Assembly (NCBI GenBank): GCA_964579395.1
Contig: CAZOFT010000009.1
Location: 3,222-67,221 of the forward strand
DNA length: 64,000 bases
DNA from: JACOTV01 sp964579395
GTDB taxonomy: Bacteria; Patescibacteriota; Microgenomatia; UBA1406; GWC2-37-13
Reading direction: 5' to 3'
Shown one piece after another: positions 33,290-41,837 of the stretch (its first letter is position 1; each line of letters starts with the position of its first letter). The notes under the pieces are model-generated. The model was not told where the DNA came from, made no database searches, and worked only from the letters and a program-made list of their open reading frames with translations. A program made the position numbers and the translations under genes.

Positions 33290-34018
33290 TTAGGCGCGCG
33301 TGACTTCGCCGACTATGGCGCGGTGATCACTGACTCCATCAATAACACGCACATCATGCGCCTCCAGTTCATGCGACGTGAAAAGGCCGTCTACGATATA
33401 TGGCAGTCCCGGCACTTTGTGAAGCACCGGATCAAGCGTGGAAAACGTATCAGCCGGAATATTATCCTTATAGTGATCCGCAACCATCTCCCACGTGGCG
33501 CGTCCCCGTGGCGCATTCAAGTCGCCACAGAGCACAATCGGCTGATGCCGATGCAGCACGTGAAGCAGATCGTGCATATAGCTTCGCTGATAATCAGTGG
33601 CGACTCCTTCTTTGGTCCAGGCAAAGTGCGTGCAGGCCACTGATATTCCCCCCGCAAATCGGGCTATAATGACTGCCTGTTTCCAGATATCGCCCACGCG
33701 CCCGTTCCAGAGCGGCAATGTAGCGGGCTTAGTAGTGTCTTTTGTGTAATACTCTGCGTGTACTTGTTGCGGAAGCGTTTTGTAAAAGACGGCGATCCCC
33801 CAATCACGCACATCGTGCCGCTGCAGATCTTCAAAAAAATCATTGATCAGTAATGTCGGCACAAACGTGTAGCGCATCCCCAGATCTGATGAGATCCGGT
33901 CTAGATCTACTGCATACACTTCCTGCAAACACAGCACATCAGGGTCTTCCTCCTGGACAAACGGGATCCAGCGGTCAAAATGCTTTGCACCCTCAATATT
34001 TAGCGTTAGTACTTTCAT
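33290..34018 (-). CDS. Endonuclease/exonuclease/phosphatase-family protein
   Basis: A 242-residue member of the EEP superfamily. It shows the metal-site and catalytic motifs in order: T-L-N-I-E-G near the start, L-C-L-Q-E-V-Y, C-T-H-F-A-W, L-C-G-D-L-N-A-P-R-G, and the closing S-D-H-R-A-I. Family members cut DNA or RNA or dephosphorylate lipids and sugars, so the substrate is open. The ATG at 34018 is used because homology starts at M-K-V-L-T-L-N; the longer frame would overlap the channel gene. Confidence 0.85.
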   Translation of the reverse strand: MKVLTLNIEGAKHFDRWIPFVQEEDPDVLCLQEVYAVDLDRISSDLGMRYTFVPTLLINDFFEDLQRHDVRDWGIAVFYKTLPQQVHAEYYTKDTTKPATLPLWNGRVGDIWKQAVIIARFAGGISVACTHFAWTKEGVATDYQRSYMHDLLHVLHRHQPIVLCGDLNAPRGRATWEMVADHYKDNIPADTFSTLDPVLHKVPGLPYIVDGLFTSHELEAHDVRVIDGVSDHRAIVGEVTRA

Positions 34019-34044
34019 AGCAAATGAAGCAGATTGCAAATCGC

Positions 34045-34425
34045 TCAATTCAAATCTTCTTTCGGATCAAGCGTCTTTCGCTTACCCACCAGGAAGCGGT
34101 GGATGGGATCATTTTCACCCGAATGATGAGAGACCAAGTTCAAAAAACCAAGAATCGTTCCGACTCCGACAAAGATATAGAACATCGTAAAGATCTTTCC
34201 CAAATCAGTCTGCGGCGTAAAGTCACCGTAACCGATCGTTGTCAATGTGGCGATCGAAAAATACAGACTGTCCAATACACGCCACCCTTCAACAAAGTGA
34301 TAAAACGCGGCGCCGGTGACAAGCAGGGAGATGACAAAATAAAAAAGCCCCTTAAACTCCGCATCACGAAATCCTTCGAGCATTCCCCGCACAAAGCGGA
34401 TAACGATAAACGCAAGTGATAGCAT
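34045..34425 (-). CDS. Two-helix potassium channel (Ion_trans_2)
   Basis: A 126-residue membrane protein with the K+ selectivity filter T-T-I-G-Y-G-D-F-T-P between two membrane helices (about residues 24-46 and 80-102). A third short hydrophobic stretch lies at the N-terminus. There is no RCK or sensor domain, so it is a minimal KcsA-like pore, presumably tetrameric. TCTAAT ends 6 nt before the ATG. It is followed by the EEP gene 26 bp downstream. Confidence 0.88.
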   Translation of the reverse strand: MLSLAFIVIRFVRGMLEGFRDAEFKGLFYFVISLLVTGAAFYHFVEGWRVLDSLYFSIATLTTIGYGDFTPQTDLGKIFTMFYIFVGVGTILGFLNLVSHHSGENDPIHRFLVGKRKTLDPKEDLN

Positions 34426-34501
34426 ATCTAGATTAGATCATAGTTGCCCTGTAGGCTCGTGTCAATGGAAACTCTGCCTCTTCGTGCTGTATCATATGTA
34501 T

Positions 34502-37500
34502 ATGAAGATAGGTGCACTGCTTCTTGTGGCGATCGGACTCATCGTCGGAATTCTCCTCTACCTGAAGCCGACTCAGTCTGGCGCCGCCGTTGACTCTTCA
34601 CAAAAGAAGCTCATTCTTTTTCAGCAACAAATACCCACTGTTGATTATGTTGCCACGCATCCTGAGGAAGTAAATGCGCTTCCGTATGAAGGTATCTTTT
34701 TCAGCCTTCCCTCCATGGACAGCATGCGCGCAGGCACTGTCATTCCTGTTTCTCAATTTACCCAGGAACTTGCAGCGTATAAAGCAATGCGCACAAAACT
34801 CACCAAGGTGCGTCATAATTTTGTCTATGTACGGCTTGTCAAGACAGGCCCTTTTGCTACTCAAACAGCCAATACCGCACAGAGTTTGGCAAACCTTACC
34901 CAGGCGGCGCGCGATGCCGGACTTACCGGAATCGCGTTTGACAATGAAGACTATGAAAATGACACGTGGGATCCTTCCGTTACGTGTCCCGGCAAAGATC
35001 TTGCCGCGTGTCAACAAGAGGCAGTGGCGGCCGGCAAGACAGTGATGAATGCCATTATCAGCAAGTGGCCTGATGTTGTATTTATGTCTATGTTGGGCCC
35101 ATACTTTGGCGACACAAACACCTTCCAATCAATCCTGCGCGAGGCGCCGCTACCAAAACACCTCATTCTTGGGGCTTATACGATCGGTATGAATGAGGCG
35201 ACTATTGGCAAAAGTGCCACCTATGTGGATGGAGGAGAAAAGTTCTCCGTACACACCACCGCAGAAGCCGAAACAGATTATGCGCTGCGCAAAGAAACAA
35301 TGCCGCAATCAAGTCCGCTTGTTCCTGCCGCAATCAAAAGTTCGTGGGCAAATTCATTATCACTTGCGTTTACACTGTACGATGAACAAGGCGGAACACC
35401 TGCGCGTTGGGAGGAGGATATTCGCGTAAATGCGAAGGCTTCAGATGAGTATACTTGGGCGTTCTCATTTCATCACGTCTGGCTTGGGGTTCCGGGAAGC
35501 GGCAAGCAGAAAGCAGATGCTTCTTGGGTCCAGGCAACAGTCACGGGTCGCACACAAGCGGGTATGAGCCCCTACCCCACAAATCTCTTGGTGGATACAA
35601 ACTGCACAACAACAGTCGCCTCCGGTTCATCAATACAGGCAGCAATTAATGCGTCGGCTCCCGGTGCCACCATTTGCGTAGAGGCAGGTACGTATAAAGA
35701 GCCGCTCTCAATTACTAAAAGCAACCTTCGTCTTGTTGGAAATAATGCAACAATCGGTGCTGCTCAAAGTGGCACCGGACATATGGTGAGCGTTATTGGG
35801 GCAAGCAACGTCGAGATAACCGGATTCACGATTGATGGGTTAAAAAATGGCCAACCGGCAGACACGAAAAACCTCTGGATTCAAAGCGCAACAGGAACGC
35901 ATATACATCACAACATCATCACCAACGGTGGAGGTGAGTGTGTGCGCATACTGGGCGACTCCACACAAACAGACTTTTCCTTCAACACGGTCAAAGGATG
36001 TGGTGCCTATAAGTACGGGCTTGATGGCAGCAAAAACGGTGAAGGTGTATATATCGGCATTGATCCCGAACAGATTGCTGCTGAGCCAACGAAATACAAA
36101 GAATATGGGGTCGCTTGTGCCGGCACTTCACCCGGCGGAATCCCTTGTCACGATAAATCAAACAACAATCGTGTTCACCACAATGCATTTGATACCGAAG
36201 TTGGCACCTCAGTGCCGAATCCACAAAATGCGCCGAGTCGCGGCAATGAGTGTGTAGACATCAAGGAAGGTTCAGAGGGTAATTTGGTTGAATACAACAG
36301 CTGCACCGGCCAGAAAGATCCAGACAGTGCCGGTATGGATACTCGCGGCTCAAACAACACGTTTTCTCATAACACCATACAAAATGTGGTTGGTGCTGGA
36401 ATCCGCATAGGTGCAGAAGTAAAAAATGGATATTCTTGGGTCGCTCAGGAAAATTCGGTGATTAAGAACGACATGAAAACATATGGCTATTCTGCTGCGC
36501 TGAAAGTATCAAACAAAGGGTATGTCACCGCACCCCATCAAAACGTCGTGTGCGGCAACACATTTGATGGGACATTTACGAATAATCAAAGCGAAATAAC
36601 CATGAACGGCGCAGTCAACCCTGCCTGTGACGGTAAAAACGGTACAGTGACAGACAACCAACCATCAGGAATCGGCGGCCAAACGTGTGTTGGCGAATCC
36701 TGTCCACCGACCCCCCAACTCACCGACCCTCCAACGACAGCTTGTGAAACAAAACCCAACGGAGATAGTGACTGCAATGGCACAGTGACTCTTTCTGATT
36801 TTGCTGAGTGGCGCACTGAATACTTGGGCGACTTGGGACCCGATCGTGATGGTGACGGCAATATGATGGATGCCGACTTTAATGGCGACACCAAAACCAC
36901 ACTGGCAGACTATCAAATTTGGGCAAACGGCTATAAAGGCGGCGGCACCAACCCGACAAGTGTGCCTCCAACAGCCGTACCAACAACCCCACCCGGAGGT
37001 GGACAAGTGGTGCCTATACCCGCTTCTGCAGGCAGTCTCTCGCTCGTCAGTCGACCCGGCTTTGGGTATGGCAATCGGGTCAACTGTTCGACCAAAGAGC
37101 CTATCTGCGCACTCGGATGGCAGGAGAGCGATGTCTATACTGAGCCGCGACACCAATCGTTTCCTGCGCGGGTTGAGTGGCGAAATATTCAAACAGGCGT
37201 AGTTATTAAGACTGTCAATTTGCCCGACGTTCCAAACGCCCCAGTAAACGGTGCTCGCCCCTATCCGATTTATAATCCTGACGCAGACAACTGGTACGTG
37301 GTGTATCACGCCTCCCGAAAAGGTGGTGCTGGCGGTGATAATCAAACCAGTATTTATGGTGGTCTTTTTGATGCTGCAGGAAACTCAAAAGGAAATATCA
37401 CAGAAATTTATGACGGCAGTTATAGCGGATGGGTACCGCATGGTTACTATGACTCAAAGAGCAAACTCTTTTACATGGAATGGCACCAACAAACCTCCTC

Positions 37501-38191
37501 ACTGGGCGGACGCAAAGACATTACTGCCGCCCTTGTTGACGGCACAACAGGCGCGCTCGTAAAGACCGGCTTGAAGCTGCATGACACGCCTGACAATTTG
37601 GAAGAGTACTCAGGCAGCGCATTTAACTCGACCCGCGGTGAGGGCATATCTCTTTTTGCAGCCAATACCGGAGCCTGTGACGAAGATTGTCTTACAAAGG
37701 CTACTATAAATCGCCACACCACAAGCGCCGCTGGCGTCAGCGTACAAGGAGGGCAACTTGATATCGACAATAATGCATCAACATTTGAATGGTATATCTC
37801 AATTGCCTTTAACCCTACGACTAATCGCTATGTCGCAGTCTATGGACAAAGCAGCAATCCCTACCGGTCCACTCCCCCAATTAGTGTTAAAGCACACATA
37901 CTCGATATGGACGGAAATTCAGTTAGCGGTCAACTGTCCTTGGGAGATGCGGCATCAGGTCTCTTTTACTGGCAAACAGGCACTGCATGCTCAACTGATA
38001 CCAACTTGTGTATGGTTACATTCAAAGACAAAGCGGTATATATTGACTCAACAAAAACTGATGCGAGCGCCGTAGGCAACGTATTTGCGATTCCAACCGG
38101 CAACGGTACCACCAAGGCGGCATACTCACCACCGGCAGGAAAATTTGTGCTCTTTGGACCATCAGGGTACACCATTGCAAACGGTCAATAA
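34502..38191 (+). CDS. Giant exported protein: TIM-barrel-like domain, beta-helix, dockerin, C-terminal propeller-like domain
   Basis: A 1229-residue protein with an N-terminal membrane segment (about residues 2-20). The next 350 residues look like a TIM-barrel glycosidase-type fold, with G-I-A-F-D-N-E-D-Y-E near residue 145, but I cannot name a GH family. Residues about 375-720 form a right-handed parallel beta-helix (repeating N-x-x-x-x-N turns such as I-H-H-N-I-I-T-N-G-G). A dockerin-like pair of calcium loops follows (about 750-815: D-C-N-G-T-V-T-L-S-D-F and D-F-N-G-D-T-K-T-T-L-A-D-Y). The last 390 residues are beta-rich and propeller-like. The ATG at 34502 is chosen because TATCAT (34490-34495) ends 6 nt before it and the signal segment starts there. 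A surface carbohydrate-binding or -cleaving role is likely. Confidence 0.82.
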   Translation: MKIGALLLVAIGLIVGILLYLKPTQSGAAVDSSQKKLILFQQQIPTVDYVATHPEEVNALPYEGIFFSLPSMDSMRAGTVIPVSQFTQELAAYKAMRTKLTKVRHNFVYVRLVKTGPFATQTANTAQSLANLTQAARDAGLTGIAFDNEDYENDTWDPSVTCPGKDLAACQQEAVAAGKTVMNAIISKWPDVVFMSMLGPYFGDTNTFQSILREAPLPKHLILGAYTIGMNEATIGKSATYVDGGEKFSVHTTAEAETDYALRKETMPQSSPLVPAAIKSSWANSLSLAFTLYDEQGGTPARWEEDIRVNAKASDEYTWAFSFHHVWLGVPGSGKQKADASWVQATVTGRTQAGMSPYPTNLLVDTNCTTTVASGSSIQAAINASAPGATICVEAGTYKEPLSITKSNLRLVGNNATIGAAQSGTGHMVSVIGASNVEITGFTIDGLKNGQPADTKNLWIQSATGTHIHHNIITNGGGECVRILGDSTQTDFSFNTVKGCGAYKYGLDGSKNGEGVYIGIDPEQIAAEPTKYKEYGVACAGTSPGGIPCHDKSNNNRVHHNAFDTEVGTSVPNPQNAPSRGNECVDIKEGSEGNLVEYNSCTGQKDPDSAGMDTRGSNNTFSHNTIQNVVGAGIRIGAEVKNGYSWVAQENSVIKNDMKTYGYSAALKVSNKGYVTAPHQNVVCGNTFDGTFTNNQSEITMNGAVNPACDGKNGTVTDNQPSGIGGQTCVGESCPPTPQLTDPPTTACETKPNGDSDCNGTVTLSDFAEWRTEYLGDLGPDRDGDGNMMDADFNGDTKTTLADYQIWANGYKGGGTNPTSVPPTAVPTTPPGGGQVVPIPASAGSLSLVSRPGFGYGNRVNCSTKEPICALGWQESDVYTEPRHQSFPARVEWRNIQTGVVIKTVNLPDVPNAPVNGARPYPIYNPDADNWYVVYHASRKGGAGGDNQTSIYGGLFDAAGNSKGNITEIYDGSYSGWVPHGYYDSKSKLFYMEWHQQTSSLGGRKDITAALVDGTTGALVKTGLKLHDTPDNLEEYSGSAFNSTRGEGISLFAANTGACDEDCLTKATINRHTTSAAGVSVQGGQLDIDNNASTFEWYISIAFNPTTNRYVAVYGQSSNPYRSTPPISVKAHILDMDGNSVSGQLSLGDAASGLFYWQTGTACSTDTNLCMVTFKDKAVYIDSTKTDASAVGNVFAIPTGNGTTKAAYSPPAGKFVLFGPSGYTIANGQ

Positions 38192-38227
38192 TGCACCACA
38201 ATAGGCTGTCTTCAAAAGAAAGAGTGA

Positions 38228-38806
38228 CTAAAACGGGAGAATAAGGTGAGTTTCTGCGGCACCATCTCGCTCCATGTGTTTTTTCCAACGGACTCGGATC
38301 GGGGTTTTTCCGCGCTCACTCATATAAAAAATCTGGCTATTTTGCACACCGTAATCAAATAGCTGCTTGGTGAGCATGGTATCGTCCAGACAGTATTGAC
38401 GAAGCTCCTCTATGCGTCCATCACGATAGTACTCAATCGCCTGCAATCCATTACCTGATTTTTTCTTACCCAAAGTTGCCGCCACCACGTCATTTAGCGC
38501 CAGTCGCCGCCCCAGGTTTTCACGAATATCGTCAAGTATGTCAAACGCCTGAAACTGCATGATGTCCCCCGGATAATAGGCCTGCAACACAGGCAAGTCA
38601 AAACCAATGATATTGTAGCCAATCACGCAGGATGCATTTTCAAAGAGGCGAAACATGTCGCCAAGCTCATGTTCTAAAAAGGAATAGCCGGTGTCGGTAG
38701 CATAATCGTATGCAGTTGCAAGAGAAACGCCCAGCTTTTTATGCTCACTGAATTCGCGAAAAGTGTGCTTTGTCTCAACGTCAAATACAACGGGCATCTT
38801 GCTCAT
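38228..38806 (-). CDS. DEDD-family 3'-5' exonuclease-like protein
   Basis: A 192-residue RNase-H-fold protein. It begins with the exonuclease I motif V-F-D-V-E-T-K and has the second acidic site in V-I-G-Y-N-I-I-G-F-D and the last in Y-C-L-D-D-T-M-L-T-K. The order and spacing fit the DnaQ/YprB-type DEDD nucleases. A short basic tail (R-V-R-W-K-K-H) may help bind nucleic acid. It lies 21 bp downstream of the 38828-39235 gene on the same strand and is probably co-transcribed. Confidence 0.82.
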   Translation of the reverse strand: MSKMPVVFDVETKHTFREFSEHKKLGVSLATAYDYATDTGYSFLEHELGDMFRLFENASCVIGYNIIGFDLPVLQAYYPGDIMQFQAFDILDDIRENLGRRLALNDVVAATLGKKKSGNGLQAIEYYRDGRIEELRQYCLDDTMLTKQLFDYGVQNSQIFYMSERGKTPIRVRWKKHMERDGAAETHLILPF

Positions 38807-38827
38807 AATGCGATACAGAAAAACGAC

Positions 38828-39235
38828 TTAATTCATGCCATGCTTGGCAATCGATTCACGGTAGATTTCAATCTCAATCTGCGCAGCTGGAGCATCCTCC
38901 TGAGTGTTTGACACCATAACATGCTGTAGTTCACGCATGTAGGTATTTTGAAGATTGGTGGCAAATTGACCAAAAAGCTCACGATCACGCTCACTATACT
39001 CATCACCAATGTTCTGATACAGCTCGTCGAGTTTACCCATGCACCAAAGCGCTTCGATAAATTTGGTACTTGTCAGATCCAGGTTGGAGATATCGCCTTG
39101 AACCGGACGGATTTTAAAATCCATCATGCGCACCTCTTCTTTCATGCGCGCGAGAACCGGCTTGCTCTGAAGCACCTGTTCTTCAAACTCAACCAGGACA
39201 GCAAAGATGTCTTTTTTGCCTGAAGGCGTGTTCAT
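38828..39235 (-). CDS. Hypothetical helical protein
   Basis: A 135-residue soluble, largely alpha-helical, acidic protein. I do not recognise the family and see no catalytic motif or membrane segment. TATCAT (reverse strand 39249-39244) ends 8 nt before its ATG, overlapping the -10 of the divergent yqeY gene. Co-transcription with the DEDD exonuclease suggests a nucleic-acid-related role, but that is only context. Confidence 0.7.
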   Translation of the reverse strand: MNTPSGKKDIFAVLVEFEEQVLQSKPVLARMKEEVRMMDFKIRPVQGDISNLDLTSTKFIEALWCMGKLDELYQNIGDEYSERDRELFGQFATNLQNTYMRELQHVMVSNTQEDAPAAQIEIEIYRESIAKHGMN

Positions 39236-39243
39236 AACACCAC

Positions 39244-39253
39244 ATGATATACT
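39244..39253. promoter_or_regulatory. Overlapping divergent -10 elements
   Basis: ATGATATACT contains a reverse-strand TATCAT (39249-39244) and a forward TATACT (39248-39253). The two divergent start codons are 24 bp apart, each 6-8 nt from its -10, so both messages would be leaderless and would compete for polymerase. Confidence 0.6.
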
Positions 39254-39259
39254 ATTTCT

Positions 39260-39682
39260 ATGTTACGTGCAAAGTTATTTTCTGACCAAGTCGCTGCCAT
39301 GAAACAGCGCGATGCAAAGCGCCTTGAGGTGCTTCGTTTTATCAATGCCCGCATAAAAAATCGAGAGATCGATGAGAAGCGCGAACTCGCTGAAGAAGAG
39401 GTGCTTCAAATGGTGCAAAAATACGTTCGAGAGCTTGATGAAGCGATCGAAATGGCCAAAAAGGCCAATCGGCAAGATCTGATCGACACCAATCAAGAGC
39501 AAAAGGACATTGCCCAAACCTATCTTCCCGCCCAGCTCACTGATGAGCAGCTAACTGAGGAAGTGGCGCGGCTGAAAGCAGAAAACCAATCTGATAATCC
39601 AAAGGCGATAATTGGCATCGCTATGAAAGCGCTTCGCGGGCGTGCTGCACCTGATCGTATCATGGCAGCGCTCAATGCCTAA
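39260..39682 (+). CDS. yqeY: GatB/YqeY domain protein
   Basis: A 140-residue YqeY-like protein. The helical core has the expected A-K-R-L-E-V-L-R-F-I-N-A-R-I-K-N and D-T-N-Q-E-Q-K-D-I-A-Q-T-Y-L-P segments, followed by the C-terminal small domain with A-M-K-A-L-R-G-R-A. The fold matches the tRNA-binding tail of GatB, and free-standing members are common in bacteria with a proposed tRNA-related role. TATACT ends 6 nt before the ATG. Confidence 0.9.
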   Translation: MLRAKLFSDQVAAMKQRDAKRLEVLRFINARIKNREIDEKRELAEEEVLQMVQKYVRELDEAIEMAKKANRQDLIDTNQEQKDIAQTYLPAQLTDEQLTEEVARLKAENQSDNPKAIIGIAMKALRGRAAPDRIMAALNA

Positions 39683-39744
39683 TACTTAAAAAACGCCGAG
39701 TTGTTTGGTAATCACCGCTTACTCTGCGGTAGAATGGGGAATAT

Positions 39745-40089
39745 ATGAAAGGGATCAAGAATCTATTTGGTATCGCAATCATCATATTCCTATTCTTCTC
39801 ACTTACCAAAACGATTGCAGATTATCAGCAAACGGTACAAACGTATGAAGAATATAAAAAAGAATTTGAGGACACAAAACATCAAAACATCAAACTGAAA
39901 ACAGACATAATCAAAAGCAGCGACGAATACGAGCAAGAAAAGATCATGCGCAATCAGCTAGGGCTTCAAAAACCGGGCGAAACCACTATTATCGTGCCGC
40001 TTCCGACAGCAACTCCGATGCCGCCGACGCCGACGCCTGCTCCGAACTACGTCCAATGGTATCGATTATTCTTCTCACAAGATGACTGA
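39745..40089 (+). CDS. FtsB/DivIC-like septum protein
   Basis: A 114-residue single-pass membrane protein. One helix (about residues 8-24) is followed by a coiled coil rich in Glu, Lys and Gln (about 25-68) containing M-R-N-Q-L-G-L-Q-K-P-G-E, the usual end of the FtsB/DivIC domain. A Pro/Thr-rich tail (P-T-A-T-P-M-P-P-T-P) is unusual. It would help assemble the cell-division complex. TAGAAT ends 9 nt before the ATG. Confidence 0.82.
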   Translation: MKGIKNLFGIAIIIFLFFSLTKTIADYQQTVQTYEEYKKEFEDTKHQNIKLKTDIIKSSDEYEQEKIMRNQLGLQKPGETTIIVPLPTATPMPPTPTPAPNYVQWYRLFFSQDD

Positions 40090-40093
40090 GGGG

Positions 40094-40122
40094 TTCACAT
40101 GCGGGTTCTAGTGTGATATACT
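40094..40122 (+). promoter_or_regulatory. tRNA-Met promoter
   Basis: TTCACA (40094-40099), 17 bp, then TATACT (40117-40122), about 20 bp upstream of the mature tRNA 5' end. Confidence 0.65.
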
Positions 40123-40141
40123 TACCCTACACACAACTTCT

Positions 40142-40215
40142 TACGGGGTAGTGTACGGCTGCACAGAAGGCTCATAATCTTCTAGACCGAGGTTCAACTC
40201 CCGGCCCCGTAACCA
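40142..40215 (+). tRNA. tRNA-Met (CAT), imperfect T stem, CCA encoded
   Basis: TACGGGG pairs with CCCCGTA, the D arm is GTGT/GCAC, and the anticodon arm GAAGG-CTCATAA-TCTTC holds anticodon CAT. The anticodon stem lacks the three G-C pairs of an initiator, so this is elongator Met or an Ile(CAU) species. Discriminator A and CCA follow. The T stem reads CGAGG against CCCGG, so two pairs are broken in the canonical register. Confidence 0.82.
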
Positions 40216-40269
40216 AGATTTTTCTCCTTCAAATAAGCCTCATCCGAGCGATCATGGTATACTGTAGCT

Positions 40270-41187
40270 GTGAAAAACGCCCAAATATCAGTCGTCATTC
40301 CTGTCTTTAACGAACAAGAAAGCATTGTTTCTTGCTTGGATCAAGTACGCGAAGCGCTCACCGGAAAAGAGTACGAAATTATTTGTGTTGATGACGGATC
40401 TACCGATCGATCACCGCAAATTCTATCTGAGTACTCGCACCATCACAAAGAGGTGCGAATCATAACTTTTTTGCGCAATTTCGGCCATCAGGCAGCGCTT
40501 ACTTGTGGCTACGCACACGCTACCGGCGCGGCGGTCATCACCATGGATGCCGATCTACAAGACCCACCGGCACTTCTGCCACAACTTATCACCAAATGGG
40601 AACAAGGAGCAAAAATCGTCTATGCAAAACGGGTTCGCCGGGATTTTGACACGTGGTTCAAGCGTACAAGCGCTGAGTCGTATTACAAGCTTCTTGACAT
40701 GCTCAGCGATACACCGATTCCGCGTGATATCGGTGACTATCGCCTGCTTGATCGTATCGTGGTGGATTTCATAAACGATCTGCCCGAACAGACCCGATTT
40801 CTGCGAGGACTTGTGGCCTGGAGTGGGTATCCCAGCACGATCGTTGAATACGAACGCCCCGCGCGGCATGGCGGCGAAACACACTATCCTGTAAGCCGTA
40901 TGATTGGATTGGCGTTTGACGGCATCATTTCATTTTCACTGAAACCACTCAGGCTGGCAACACTGCTTGGTTTTTGGACAGCGGGCGCAGGCGCCATTGG
41001 CATCCTGTATGCTATCCTGGGACGGCTGTTTCTTCCTGAGTATTGGATAACCGGTTGGACAGCACTATTTGTGGGGATTATGTTTATTGGGGGCGTCCAG
41101 CTTATCACAATCGGTATTATCGGTGAATATATCGGCAAGATATATAAAGAAGTCCAGCATCGCCCTTCCTACATCGTAAAAGACTAA
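40270..41187 (+). CDS. GtrB/DPM1-like polyprenyl-phosphate glycosyltransferase
   Basis: A 305-residue GT2 enzyme that attaches a sugar from a nucleotide donor to undecaprenyl phosphate on the inner face of the membrane. I-S-V-V-I-P-V-F-N-E opens the domain; V-D-D-G-S-T-D-R and D-A-D-L-Q-D-P are the donor and metal motifs. Two C-terminal helices (about residues 235-260 and 270-290) anchor it. The product would feed the extracytoplasmic GT-C enzymes clustered nearby. The start is GTG, with TATACT ending 6 nt upstream. Confidence 0.93.
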   Translation: MKNAQISVVIPVFNEQESIVSCLDQVREALTGKEYEIICVDDGSTDRSPQILSEYSHHHKEVRIITFLRNFGHQAALTCGYAHATGAAVITMDADLQDPPALLPQLITKWEQGAKIVYAKRVRRDFDTWFKRTSAESYYKLLDMLSDTPIPRDIGDYRLLDRIVVDFINDLPEQTRFLRGLVAWSGYPSTIVEYERPARHGGETHYPVSRMIGLAFDGIISFSLKPLRLATLLGFWTAGAGAIGILYAILGRLFLPEYWITGWTALFVGIMFIGGVQLITIGIIGEYIGKIYKEVQHRPSYIVKD

Positions 41188-41205
41188 GTTCTACAAAACA
41201 CTGAT

Positions 41206-41358
41206 ATGAAGATCGTCGGATTTATCATCATTATGCTTCTTGTGGCAGCAGCGAGCATACTGCTCTACACCACCATTCATAACGACACAACAATCGTATC
41301 GCCTGTACCTGAGCGGTCAGGAATAAAAGTAATAGAGGCAAGTCCGAAAGCCAAGTAA
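41206..41358 (+). CDS. 50-residue single-pass membrane peptide
   Basis: A short gene starting M-K-I-V-G-F-I-I-I-M with one membrane helix (about residues 3-22) and a soluble tail containing V-S-P-V-P-E-R. It follows the GtrB-like gene by 18 bp and ends 5 bp before the stop of the convergent pilin-like gene. No family is recognised; the tidy fit in the gap and the helix argue that it is real. Confidence 0.5.
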   Translation: MKIVGFIIIMLLVAAASILLYTTIHNDTTIVSPVPERSGIKVIEASPKAK

Positions 41359-41363
41359 CATAC

Positions 41364-41732
41364 TCACTCCCCAATTTGAAAGAGGAAGATTCTCCCTTCG
41401 TTTCCAAGAAACAAAAAGTCGATAAGCTTCAGAATCAGGAATGCGCTGATAAAGAGAATGAATCCGAGAAATGCCCACTTGAAAGTGTCTTGGGCTCGCT
41501 GCACTTTTTCTGGATTTCCCAGCGACGTCAGATAATTATATCCTCCCATCAACATAACGCCAAACAACGCAATTACGATGAGCCCTGATGCGGCAAACAC
41601 CACATTACCAAACACCACCTCAAGACACTTCAGGGTGGGTACGCCGTTTACAATACAACCGGTATTCGTGGCAGCATCATAATTCTCCCAGTTCCGTAAC
41701 TGAGCGAGCAAAACAGGCATTATGGTGAACAT
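41364..41732 (-). CDS. TrbC/VirB2-like pilin-type membrane protein
   Basis: A 122-residue protein with two hydrophobic segments (about residues 40-63 and 86-110) joined by a short polar loop with S-L-G-N-P-E-K-V-Q-R-A. This layout matches the TrbC/VirB2-type small proteins abundant in Patescibacteria type IV secretion loci, where they are thought to form a pilus or pore. Two cysteines near residues 26-36 may form a disulfide. TACACT ends 7 nt before the start. Confidence 0.72.
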   Translation of the reverse strand: MFTIMPVLLAQLRNWENYDAATNTGCIVNGVPTLKCLEVVFGNVVFAASGLIVIALFGVMLMGGYNYLTSLGNPEKVQRAQDTFKWAFLGFILFISAFLILKLIDFLFLGNEGRIFLFQIGE

Positions 41733-41794
41733 ACGCTACAGTGTAGAGGAAAATTGCAGCAAGGTAAATAGGATATGGCATAAGTACCCATAAA

Positions 41795-41823
41795 AAAGCC
41801 CCGCCTACGCGAGGCGGGGCTTT
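41795..41823 (-). terminator. Intrinsic terminator downstream of the pilin gene
   Basis: An 11-bp GC-rich stem (AAAGCCCCGCC paired with GGCGGGGCTTT) with a 7-base loop. On the reverse strand it is followed by a T run, placing it correctly for the 41838-42272 gene. The A/T symmetry means it could also stop forward transcripts. Confidence 0.88.
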
Positions 41824-41837
41824 AAAGATAAGTTACA

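Noticed and set aside
34045..34048. Overlap of the EEP nuclease and the channel gene
   Set aside because: It disappears when the nuclease start is placed at 34018, where homology begins.
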